From Candidatus Falkowiibacteriota bacterium (GTDB taxonomy: Bacteria; Patescibacteriota; Patescibacteriia; CAIXNZ01): a DNA stretch of 18,700 nt. Below the pieces are notes generated by a model. The model saw only the letters and a list, made by a program, of their open reading frames with translations. It ran no database searches and was not told the DNA's origin. This document shows, in pieces, positions 14,273 through 18,700 of this stretch. Where the stretch lies: positions 1 to 18,700 of the forward strand of contig CAIXNZ010000074.1 of the NCBI GenBank assembly GCA_903920975.1, written 5' to 3'. Made by a program: the position numbers and the translations under genes. How positions within the stretch are numbered: the stretch's first letter is position 1; the number at the start of each line of letters is the position of its first letter.

Positions 14273-14310
14273 AAAAAGAACGACCGATAAATTCTGGCCG
14301 TTCTTTTTTT
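14273..14310 (+). terminator. Terminator of the 105-aa gene
   Basis: Stem of AAAAAGAACG (14273-14282) and CC (14284-14285) with GG (14296-14297) and CGTTCTTTTT (14299-14308), followed by further T. It also faces the end of tRNA-Trp, which is convergent. Confidence 0.9.
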
Positions 14311-14317
14311 GATTTTG

Positions 14318-14388
14318 CAGGGGCGGTAGGAATCGAACCCACGTCCACGGTTTTGGAGACCGTCATACTACCATTGTACTACGCCCCC
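14318..14388 (-). tRNA. tRNA-Trp (CCA)
   Basis: Acceptor GGGGGCG pairs with CGCCCCT (one G-U), D arm AGTACAATGGTAGTA, anticodon arm ACGGT-CTCCAAA-ACCGT with anticodon CCA, T loop TTCGATT, discriminator G. CCA end is not encoded. It follows rpmG, as in the conserved tRNA/L33 neighbourhood of many bacteria. Confidence 0.93.
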
Positions 14389-14411
14389 AAAATAGGAATA
14401 ATTCCTATTTT
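14389..14411 (-). terminator. AT-rich palindrome between rpmG and tRNA-Trp
   Basis: Arms AAAATAGGAAT (14389-14399) and ATTCCTATTTT (14401-14411). It overlaps the rpmG stop and touches the 5' end of tRNA-Trp. It could be a weak terminator or a processing site between the mRNA and the tRNA. Confidence 0.45.
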
Positions 14412-14560
14412 GTTTCTTTATGCAAGGTATGTTTCTTGCAGTGCTTGCAATGCTTTTTCAGCTGTAATCTTTCTTTCAACGTTTTTTTATTCTTGTATGT
14501 ATGATAATTTGTTCTTTTACATACAGTGCATTCCATTTTGATTAGATTGTCTTGTGACAT
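14405..14560 (-). CDS. rpmG: 50S ribosomal protein L33
   Basis: A 51-residue ribosomal protein of the large subunit. Translation gives MSQDNLIKMECTVCKRTNYH, then TYKNKKTLKERLQLKKHCKH and CKKHTLHKETK. The zinc-ribbon form is present with CTVC (11-14) and CKHC (38-41), plus the family's YxTxKNKK-like core. Length is normal. It stands between tRNA-Thr(TGT) and tRNA-Trp, a common arrangement. There is no Shine-Dalgarno; heptamer array D ends 8 nt before the ATG. Confidence 0.93.
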   Translation of the reverse strand: MSQDNLIKMECTVCKRTNYHTYKNKKTLKERLQLKKHCKHCKKHTLHKETK

Positions 14561-14568
14561 ATTGTTAG

Positions 14569-14610
14569 AATTAAGAATTTAGAACTAAGAATATAGAATA
14601 TAGAATTAAG
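14569..14610. repeat. Heptamer array D (six units in perfect phase)
   Basis: AATTAAG, AATTTAG, AACTAAG, AATATAG, AATATAG, AATTAAG, without a slip. It lies in the rpmG leader. A second simple repeat of TGTAAATTG type follows at 14616-14652 up to tRNA-Thr. Confidence 0.9.
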
Positions 14611-14658
14611 AATTTTGTAATTGTAAATTGAAAATTGTTAATTGTAAATTGTTCCCAG

Positions 14659-14731
14659 AGCCACCTCTCGGATTCGAACCGAGGACCTACCGCTTACAAG
14701 GCGGTTGCTCTACCAACTGAGCTAAGGTGGC
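14659..14731 (-). tRNA. tRNA-Thr (TGT)
   Basis: Acceptor GCCACCT pairs with AGGTGGC, D arm AGCTCAGTTGGTAGAGC, anticodon loop CTTGTAA in stem CCGC/GCGG giving anticodon TGT, T loop TTCGAAT, discriminator T. CCA is not encoded. Confidence 0.95.
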
Positions 14732-14737
14732 AAAAAT

Positions 14738-14977
14738 TTATTTTAAATGTTTGTTTATAAAGGCTCTACCTGAACCTGTTTTTAGATAGCGTTCAAAGTC
14801 ATATGCTTTTTGAATATCTACAAAATAAAAATAACAAATTAGCTTTAATGGTCTTCTATATTTTGTGGATAACACTTTGCCCTGATTATGACGCAACAAT
14901 CGTTATTCTAAATTACCAGTATTACCTATATAGATTCCCCTATCTTCTTCACTTTGTAAAATATATACTATTTTCAT
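14738..14977 (-). pseudogene. GIY-YIG endonuclease (YhbQ/UPF0213-like) with an in-frame stop
   Basis: Translating through gives 79 codons: MKIVYILQSEEDRGIYIGNTGNLE, a TAA at codon 25 (14903-14905), then RLLRHNQGKVLSTKYRRPLK, a hydrophobic strand, and FERYLKTGSGRAFINKHLK. The VYIL...GIYIGNTGNLE.RL..HN.GKV.STK.RRP pattern is that of stand-alone GIY-YIG (URI) domain proteins of about 80-95 residues; the stop replaces the usual Lys/Arg/Gln after 'LE'. All else is in one frame, so decay looks recent. No Shine-Dalgarno is seen. These genes are often found beside tRNAs in small genomes. Confidence 0.85.
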
Positions 14978-14983
14978 ATGCTT

Positions 14984-15068
14984 GTGGGTCCAAACCCACC
15001 GTAGCTCGCCAAAATAATTTCAATTAGTCTCGCCTTCGCCCTATCGGGCTTCGGCGAGCGTAGGTGGG
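14984..15068. repeat. GC-rich palindromic element at the 3' end of tRNA-Tyr
   Basis: A nested palindrome: outer arms 14995-15010 (CCCACCGTAGCTCGCC) and 15053-15068 (GGCGAGCGTAGGTGGG), inner symmetric stem CTCGCC-TTC-GCCC (15029-15041) with GGGC-TTC-GGCGAG (15046-15058). A small hairpin GTGGGT/ACCCAC lies at 14984-14999. The right arm enters the tRNA-Tyr 3' end (15065-15068). The sequence type is repeated in GC-rich intergenic repeats of related genomes, by memory. Confidence 0.75.
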
Positions 15069-15147
15069 CCGGGGTAGATTCGAACTACCGAAGGCGTGAG
15101 CCAGCAGATTTACAGTCTGCCCCAGTTGACCGCTTTGGTACCGACCC
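15065..15147 (-). tRNA. tRNA-Tyr (GTA)
   Basis: Acceptor GGGTCGG pairs with CCGGCCC (one T-G), anticodon stem GCAGA with loop CTGTAAA giving anticodon GTA, a long variable arm (GCTCACGCCTTCGGT region) as expected of bacterial tRNA-Tyr, T loop TTCGAAT, discriminator A. CCA is not encoded. Transcribed from the promoter at 15343-15371, through the broken copy that lies before it. Confidence 0.93.
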
Positions 15148-15194
15148 AAATTTATTTAATTTTATAAGAACTTTATTTATTCGAAGCAGATTTA

Positions 15195-15265
15195 TGCCGC
15201 CTATGGCGGCATCCAGCCCCCACATATATCCGTATACACCTAACCACCGAAAATTATAGGCGGGA
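15195..15265. repeat. 71-bp MITE-like insert in the anticodon loop of the broken tRNA-Tyr
   Basis: Terminal inverted repeats CCGCCTAT (15197-15204) and ATAGGCGG (15256-15263). A second small palindrome GCCGCC-TAT-GGCGGC lies at 15196-15210. No coding capacity and no clear target duplication. Position: between bases 34 and 35 of the tRNA. Confidence 0.75.
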
Positions 15266-15281
15266 CAGTCTGCCCCAGTTG

Positions 15282-15303
15282 CCTGCCCCGCCATCGGCGC
15301 GGG
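15282..15303. repeat. 22-bp GC-rich insert in the D loop of the broken tRNA-Tyr
   Basis: CCTGCCCCGCCATCGGCGCGGG, abbreviated by arms CCCCGCC and GGCGCGGG, forms a short hairpin. Exact limits are uncertain by one base. Confidence 0.7.
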
Positions 15304-15342
15304 ACCGCTTTGGTACCGACCCAAATTAAATTAGATAAAAAT

Positions 15343-15371
15343 ATTGTACTCTTTTTTTGCCAAATAGTCAA
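15343..15371 (-). promoter_or_regulatory. Promoter of the tRNA-Tyr transcript
   Basis: Minus strand: -35 TTGACT (15366-15371), 17-bp spacer, -10 TACAAT (15343-15348). Expected start near 15336, 14 nt before the broken tRNA-Tyr copy. A TTGACA a few bases upstream is too far from the -10. Confidence 0.7.
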
Positions 15372-15393
15372 ATGTCAAAATTATAAAAATACC

Positions 15394-15414
15394 AAAAAAC
15401 CAGCGAAAAGCTGG
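15394..15414 (-). terminator. Terminator of the tRNA-Thr(GGT) transcript
   Basis: Stem CCAGC (15400-15404) with GCTGG (15410-15414), loop of 5; minus-strand tail TTTTTTGG. It separates the tRNA-Thr(GGT) block from the tRNA-Tyr promoter. Confidence 0.75.
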
Positions 15415-15427
15415 CGAAAAAACTTGA

Positions 15428-15498
15428 GCCGTTGATCGGAATTTCCGCCAAAGGCGGATCAGCCCGCATCGCGCGAGGCGTGCCTCTGGCTGAGAACC
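15428..15498 (-). pseudogene. Possible third tRNA remnant holding two palindromes
   Basis: On the minus strand GGGTTC (15493-15498) resembles a T-arm start, and AAATTCC (15438-15444) followed by CAACGGC (15428-15434) resembles a T-loop end and an acceptor; the same CAACGGC occurs in the neighbouring broken tRNA-Thr. Between them lie two hairpins: TCCGCC-AAA-GGCGGA (15444-15458) and CAGCC...GAGGC-GT-GCCTC-T-GGCTG (15460-15492). The tRNA reading is tentative; the hairpins are certain. Confidence 0.35.
15444..15492. repeat. Two adjacent GC-rich hairpin elements
   Basis: First: arms 15444-15449 and 15453-15458, perfect 6 bp, loop AAA. Second: outer arms 15460-15464 and 15488-15492, inner arms 15475-15479 and 15482-15486. 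Confidence 0.75.
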
Positions 15499-15501
15499 CT
15501 A

Positions 15502-15587
15502 AGCCGTTGCGCGGATTTGAACCGCGGACCTACTCCTTACTCCCGAACTATGCTTACGCAAGTTCGGGACAGGCATGGAGTTGCGGC
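15502..15587 (-). pseudogene. Broken tRNA-Thr(GGT)-like copy with a hairpin in its anticodon loop
   Basis: The 3' half is perfect on the minus strand: GTAAGGAGTAGGTC, T arm CGCGG-TTCAAAT-CCGCG, acceptor CAACGGC, discriminator T. The anticodon stem ACTCC/GGAGT closes a loop ATG^GTAA, which would give anticodon GGT, but a 33-nt hairpin stands at ^, between bases 34 and 35. The 5' side is broken: only GCCG (15584-15587) before CAACTCC is left, or, on another reading, a D-arm piece AGCTCAGCTGG (15696-15706) lies beyond the intact tRNA-Thr(GGT). Either way no complete acceptor and D arm exist. Confidence 0.75.
15541..15573. repeat. 33-bp hairpin element in the anticodon loop of the broken tRNA-Thr
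   Basis: Perfect 9-bp arms TCCCGAACT (15541-15549) and AGTTCGGGA (15561-15569) with an 11-nt loop, plus CAGG. GC-rich compared with its surroundings. Confidence 0.85.
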
Positions 15588-15592
15588 ATTTA

Positions 15593-15695
15593 CCCCGCAC
15601 CTTCTAAAAAGCCCACGAGCAGAGTCGAACTGCTGACCACCTCCTTACCATGGAGGTGCTCTACCAACTGAGCTACGTGGGCAGAAGGTGCGGGG
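15593..15695. repeat. 13-bp perfect inverted repeat framing tRNA-Thr(GGT)
   Basis: CCCCGCACCTTCT (15593-15605) and AGAAGGTGCGGGG (15683-15695) are exact inverted copies. The right arm touches the tRNA 5' end directly; the left arm is separated from the tRNA 3' end by AAAA. The tRNA thus sits in the loop of a large palindrome. Confidence 0.9.
15610..15682 (-). tRNA. tRNA-Thr (GGT)
   Basis: Acceptor GCCCACG pairs with CGTGGGC, D arm AGCTCAGTTGGTAGAGC, anticodon arm CCTCC-ATGGTAA-GGAGG with anticodon GGT, T arm AGCAG-TTCGACT-CTGCT, discriminator T. CCA not encoded. Complete and apparently functional; it lies 29 nt after the TPR gene stop and is framed by a 13-bp inverted repeat. Confidence 0.95.
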
Positions 15696-15711
15696 CCAGC
15701 TGAGCTGAAAA

Positions 15712-16602
15712 TTACAAATTATTTAATTCTTTTTCAAATTCAGGAATTTTTTGGTTTTCCGGATTAACCTCTTTTAATCTTTTTAAAAGTGAAAATGCCC
15801 TACCACTATCTTTCAAATTTATGCTGATTGTCAGTAATAAATCCAAGTATTTAGGATTATTTGGTTCAAATTCAATAGCTTTTTCCAAATTGTCCACAGC
15901 TTCTTTGTGATTTTCCATTCTCAAGCAGACCTCGGCTAATTCAAAATAATGAATGGCTGTATTTTTTATATCAATGGACTTCATAAAATCTTCTTTGGCT
16001 GTTTCATAATCGCCAGTCTCCTCGGCTATTTTTCCCAAACCAGCATATGCTTCATCATCTAATTTATTGAGTTTCAAAATATATTCGAAGGTTTGTTTGG
16101 CATCAGAATAATTTTTTTGGGCGATATATAAATTGCCCAAACCGCGGTAGGCATTAATATTTTTTGGATCCAGACTGATCATTTCAATATATTTTTTTTC
16201 AGATTCTAAAAATTCATCTTTGGCTAATAAATCTTCGCCTTCCTTTTTAAGATCTACTAATTTTTTTTCCTGACTGATAAATTCCTCTTTGGTCACAAGT
16301 ATTTCTTTTTTTGCCCTTTTCTTATATTTTTCTTCAAGATTTTTCAGGGCATCAGCTAAATCTTTAAATTTTCTGGCAAACCAATTTCCAATAATTTCAA
16401 AGATTGGCGAAAACTTATTATAAAAAACTTTTATTTTCCGTTCCATTCTCACTGCCATAATCTTTTGTTTGGTCTCGGCTTCCTTTTCTTCGGGAATTGA
16501 ACTAACGTCAAAAGTTGCCAAAAGTGGAAACTTTTTTGAAATTATAAAAATTATTACTGCCAAACAGCACAAAATGATGATGAGGGGAATTATATTATAC
16601 AT
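15712..16602 (-). CDS. Membrane-anchored TPR protein
   Basis: 296 residues. One N-terminal membrane helix (about 3-21), a basic linker with a coiled-coil-like helix (75-125), then tandem tetratricopeptide repeats at about 115-147, 149-182, 184-213, 217-249 and 251-283, with typical spacing (NAYRGLGNLYIAQKNYSDA, then LDPKN, LNKLD and FEPNNP between units). TPRs bind proteins or peptides; the partner is unknown. It is third in a run after M16 peptidase and tpiA, 13 nt from tpiA. Confidence 0.88.
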   Translation of the reverse strand: MYNIIPLIIILCCLAVIIFIISKKFPLLATFDVSSIPEEKEAETKQKIMAVRMERKIKVFYNKFSPIFEIIGNWFARKFKDLADALKNLEEKYKKRAKKEILVTKEEFISQEKKLVDLKKEGEDLLAKDEFLESEKKYIEMISLDPKNINAYRGLGNLYIAQKNYSDAKQTFEYILKLNKLDDEAYAGLGKIAEETGDYETAKEDFMKSIDIKNTAIHYFELAEVCLRMENHKEAVDNLEKAIEFEPNNPKYLDLLLTISINLKDSGRAFSLLKRLKEVNPENQKIPEFEKELNNL

Positions 16603-16615
16603 AAAAAATTTCAGC

Positions 16616-17356
16616 TTAATTAAATTTGATTATAGCATTGAAGCTGGAAGCTTTCAAGCTGGCTGCGCCAACCAAGGCGCCGTCTACTACTTTTAATTTA
16701 AATATTTCGGGACTATTTTGAGGGGTAACTGTTCCGCCATAAAGTACTTTTATTTTATTACTTTGGGATTTAAATCTTTTTTTCAGCCAATTTTTAATAA
16801 AAATATGAGCTTTTTTAATATTATCAAGACTGGCTGATTTTTTTATTTTTCCTGTTTGAAAAGTGCTGATGGCCCAAACAGGTTCGTAAGCAATAACAAA
16901 ATTTCCAATTTTTTTTATGCCTTTCAATGCGCCTTCCAACTGGCCGACTAAAACTTTGTTAGTCTGGCCCATCTTCTTTTGTTTAATGTTTTCACCAATA
17001 CATAAAATCGGTGTGATTTTGAATTTCAACAGATTCAAAATCTTTGTATTAATTTCTTCATCTGTTTCGTGTTTAAATATGCGCCTTTCAGAATGGCCCA
17101 CAATGCAATACGAACACCCAGCTTCTTTAAGCATTTGAGCTGAAATTTCGCCGGTTTTGGAACCGCCTTCATAAATAGAGACATCTTGGCTGGCTAATTT
17201 AACAAAACCGGGTAATTGGTTTTTCAATCTTTTCAAAAAAGTATAAGGCGAAGCAATCACAATCTGATTTTTGCTTTTACTAATTTTGGTAACAAAATTC
17301 ATCGCCGCATTTGCGGACATATTCATCTTCCAGTTGGCAATGATTAATTTACTCAT
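16616..17356 (-). CDS. tpiA: Triosephosphate isomerase
   Basis: Interconverts dihydroxyacetone phosphate and glyceraldehyde 3-phosphate in glycolysis. 246 residues, normal length. Catalytic residues are in place: N8 and K10 in IIANWKMN, H88 in IVGHSERR, and E158 in AYEPVWAI; the phosphate-binding YGGTV (206-210) and DGALVGAASL (225-234) also match. The flexible loop 6 after the catalytic Glu reads AISTFQTGKIKKSAS rather than the usual AIGTGKTAT, so it is altered and slightly longer. Its ATG overlaps the TGA of the M16 gene (ATGA), showing translational coupling. Confidence 0.95.
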   Translation of the reverse strand: MSKLIIANWKMNMSANAAMNFVTKISKSKNQIVIASPYTFLKRLKNQLPGFVKLASQDVSIYEGGSKTGEISAQMLKEAGCSYCIVGHSERRIFKHETDEEINTKILNLLKFKITPILCIGENIKQKKMGQTNKVLVGQLEGALKGIKKIGNFVIAYEPVWAISTFQTGKIKKSASLDNIKKAHIFIKNWLKKRFKSQSNKIKVLYGGTVTPQNSPEIFKLKVVDGALVGAASLKASSFNAIIKFN

Positions 17357-18627
17357 ATATTTAACATATTAATAAATTCATTTGGGTCTTTATACGGGCT
17401 GACCATGACTAAATTTAATTTTTCGGTCTTTAATAAATCATTAGCCACTCGAGCTACATCTTCTTTGGTGACAGCAAATATTTTGGCAAACTTTTGTTCT
17501 GGCGTTAAAATCTCATCAGTTAGAATAAACTGGCGGGCAAAATATTCAGCCAGTTCATTTAATTCCTCTAATTGTAAAATCATTCTGCCTTTTAAAAATT
17601 CCTTGGCCTTAATTAATTCTTCATCTGTAATCCCCTCTTTTTTAAGTCTTTTTAATTCACTCATAATCACTTCCACGGCTTCTTTGATTTTGTCTTTATC
17701 CAAACCCGCTCTAATCATTAAATCGCCAGTATCCTGATAAACATCCACCTGCGCCCTAATATAATAGCACAGACCACGTTTTTCTCTGACATTGATAAAC
17801 AGACGCGAACTCATATTGCCTCCCAGCACAACGCCTAGGATATAAAGCGCGTATAAATCCGGATTGGAGTATGAATAAGCTGGCACACCCAAAGTCAAAT
17901 GCACTTGTTTAGTGTCTTTGTAATTCAATAAAATTCTTTTCTCATTTTGAATATCTCTAAATGGTTCAAATTTTTGAGCAAACATTTTATTGCCTTCTTT
18001 GGCTTGAGAAAAATATTTATTCAATACTTTTTCTGCTTTTTTATCAATATTTCCGGAAATGACAATCACGCCATTTTTTGGTTCATAAAAAGAGTTTAAA
18101 TAATCTAGAATATTTTGACGTGTCATGTTTTTTATGGACTCTATAGTACCGGCAATATTGGGTCCCAAATTATTGCCGGAAAATATCTGTTCTTCAAAAA
18201 GCATTTCCGCGTACTGAATGGGCTGGTCTTCATACATTTTTATTTCTTCAATAATCACGCCCTTTTCTTTTTCTATTTCTTTGGCATCAAAAAGAGAATT
18301 GGCCAACATATCAGAAAGTACATCGCAAACCAATTCCAGCTTTTCAGAATTAGCTTTTATATAATAACCAGTGTGATCCTTGGCAGTGTAGGCATTAAAT
18401 TCCGCACCAATGCCATCTAAGGTCTTGGAAATGTCCAAGGTGGTGGGATATTTATTTGTACCTTTGAACATCAGGTGCTCCACGAAATGCGAAACGCCAT
18501 GATGAATTTTTATATCTTCATATCTGGAACCGACTCTATACAATACTAAAATCGTCAAAGACTGGCTGTCTTTTTTTGGCGCCAAAATCACATTCATGCC
18601 GTTTTTTAAAACAAATTTTTGAAACAT
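17353..18627 (-). CDS. M16 family zinc peptidase (processing-peptidase-like)
   Basis: 424 residues, the length of single-unit M16B peptidases that work as dimers and degrade or process peptides. The inverted zinc motif HFVEH is at residues 47-51 (within HHGVSHFVEHLMFKGT), and the third ligand region EKEKGVIIEEIKMYEDQP contains E127/E128. The C-terminal half carries the family's substrate-binding NVREKRGLCYYI (R..GL.Y). No signal peptide, so it acts in the cytoplasm or at the membrane face. It begins the operon with tpiA and the TPR gene. The start is 3 nt from heptamer array E and has no Shine-Dalgarno. Confidence 0.94.
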   Translation of the reverse strand: MFQKFVLKNGMNVILAPKKDSQSLTILVLYRVGSRYEDIKIHHGVSHFVEHLMFKGTNKYPTTLDISKTLDGIGAEFNAYTAKDHTGYYIKANSEKLELVCDVLSDMLANSLFDAKEIEKEKGVIIEEIKMYEDQPIQYAEMLFEEQIFSGNNLGPNIAGTIESIKNMTRQNILDYLNSFYEPKNGVIVISGNIDKKAEKVLNKYFSQAKEGNKMFAQKFEPFRDIQNEKRILLNYKDTKQVHLTLGVPAYSYSNPDLYALYILGVVLGGNMSSRLFINVREKRGLCYYIRAQVDVYQDTGDLMIRAGLDKDKIKEAVEVIMSELKRLKKEGITDEELIKAKEFLKGRMILQLEELNELAEYFARQFILTDEILTPEQKFAKIFAVTKEDVARVANDLLKTEKLNLVMVSPYKDPNEFINMLNI

Positions 18628-18630
18628 ATT

Positions 18631-18700
18631 AATAAAGAATTAAGAATATAGAATAGAGAACAAAAAATACGGAATTAGGGATTAGGGATTGGTAATTAGG
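18631..18700. repeat. Heptamer array E (ten 7-bp units to the window end)
   Basis: From 18631 the sequence can be cut into ten 7-mers without a slip: AATAAAG, AATTAAG, AATATAG, AATAGAG, AACAAAA, AATACGG, AATTAGG, GATTAGG, GATTGGT, AATTAGG. Consensus drifts from AATNNAG to NATTAGG. It directly precedes the M16 gene and may go on beyond the window. Confidence 0.8.

Larger units (their letters stand above)
15179..15322 (-). pseudogene. Broken second copy of tRNA-Tyr with two palindromic insertions
   Basis: Reading the minus strand, GGGTCGGTACCAAAGCGGTC is identical to the 5' part of the intact tRNA-Tyr. Then a 22-nt insert interrupts the D loop. AACTGGGGCAGACTG follows, again identical, and after anticodon base G34 there is a 71-nt insert. 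TAAATCTGC resumes the anticodon arm, then the variable arm and most of the T arm are missing (only TTCGAAT remains) and there is no 3' acceptor. Remaining tRNA bases match the intact gene perfectly, so the copy is young. It cannot fold into a tRNA. Confidence 0.85.

Noticed and set aside
14353..14541. 62-codon plus-strand frame
   Set aside because: Antisense to rpmG and tRNA-Trp, both of which are firm.
14903..14905. Stop-codon recoding in the GIY-YIG gene
   Set aside because: TAA and TGA act as normal stops in other genes here, and known recoding in these bacteria concerns UGA only.
15195..15265. Group I or archaeal-type intron in tRNA-Tyr
   Set aside because: At 71 nt it has no room for a group I core, no bulge-helix-bulge is evident, and the downstream tRNA half is deleted, so splicing could not restore a tRNA.
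15085..15324. 79-codon minus-strand frame
   Set aside because: It lies over tRNA-Tyr and its broken copy; tRNA structure explains the sequence.
15432..15671. 79-codon plus-strand frame
   Set aside because: It is antisense to the tRNA-Thr block and hairpins, with no expression signals.
18673..18700. Telomere-like TTAGGG repeat
   Set aside because: The TTAGGG words are the drifting end of the 7-bp heptamer array, not a 6-bp telomere repeat.

Overview
The window looks like part of a small, AT-rich genome of the Candidate Phyla Radiation (Patescibacteria, Parcubacteria-like). This placement is an inference. It rests on low GC, short tightly packed operons, the mix of genes (QueH, RarA, PolX with PHP domain, M16 peptidase, a CAP/SH3 secreted protein with 'ILLQVQQHGEAWY' repeats, a GT-B/MGDG-synthase-like protein), tRNAs without encoded CCA, and many orphan proteins. 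TGA is used as a stop (the M16 gene and the PBP fragment), so this is not one of the lineages that recode UGA.

Layout. 1-220 is a tandem array with an exact 100-bp period made of inverted 25-nt arms; it abuts and cuts off a penicillin-binding-protein N-terminal fragment (193-477). 478-2130 (minus) holds two unknown proteins, queH and a holin-like membrane protein. 2131-2442 is a GC-rich intergenic repeat region. rarA follows (2443-3684). 3841-4684 carries two orphan small genes, each with its own strong promoter, Shine-Dalgarno and terminator. polX is at 4786-6516. 6597-9575 is one apparent operon: 527-aa membrane protein, basic/acidic 133-aa protein, 86-aa membrane protein, flavodoxin, glutaredoxin. 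9663-11700 holds a GT-B-like enzyme and a sugar-phosphate nucleotidyltransferase. 11823-13250 is the secreted CAP protein. 13352-14266 holds two divergent orphan small genes. 14318-15706 is a tRNA/rpmG locus: intact tRNA-Trp(CCA), tRNA-Thr(TGT), tRNA-Tyr(GTA), tRNA-Thr(GGT) and L33, plus a GIY-YIG pseudogene and broken tRNA copies. 15712-18627 is an M16 peptidase - tpiA - TPR operon.

The most unusual part is 14980-15710. Beside the intact tRNA-Tyr and tRNA-Thr(GGT) lie broken copies of the same tRNAs, with GC-rich palindromic insertions in the D loop and in the anticodon loop between bases 34 and 35. The intact tRNA-Thr(GGT) is itself framed by a perfect 13-bp inverted repeat and appears nested inside a broken tRNA. 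I read this as a family of small palindromic insertion elements active in tRNA loops.

A second genome-wide style signal is a family of heptameric DNA arrays (consensus AATNNAG, strictly in 7-bp phase) placed just upstream of start codons of genes that lack a visible Shine-Dalgarno. Genes with a clear Shine-Dalgarno in this window are mostly the orphan small genes with their own promoters and terminators.
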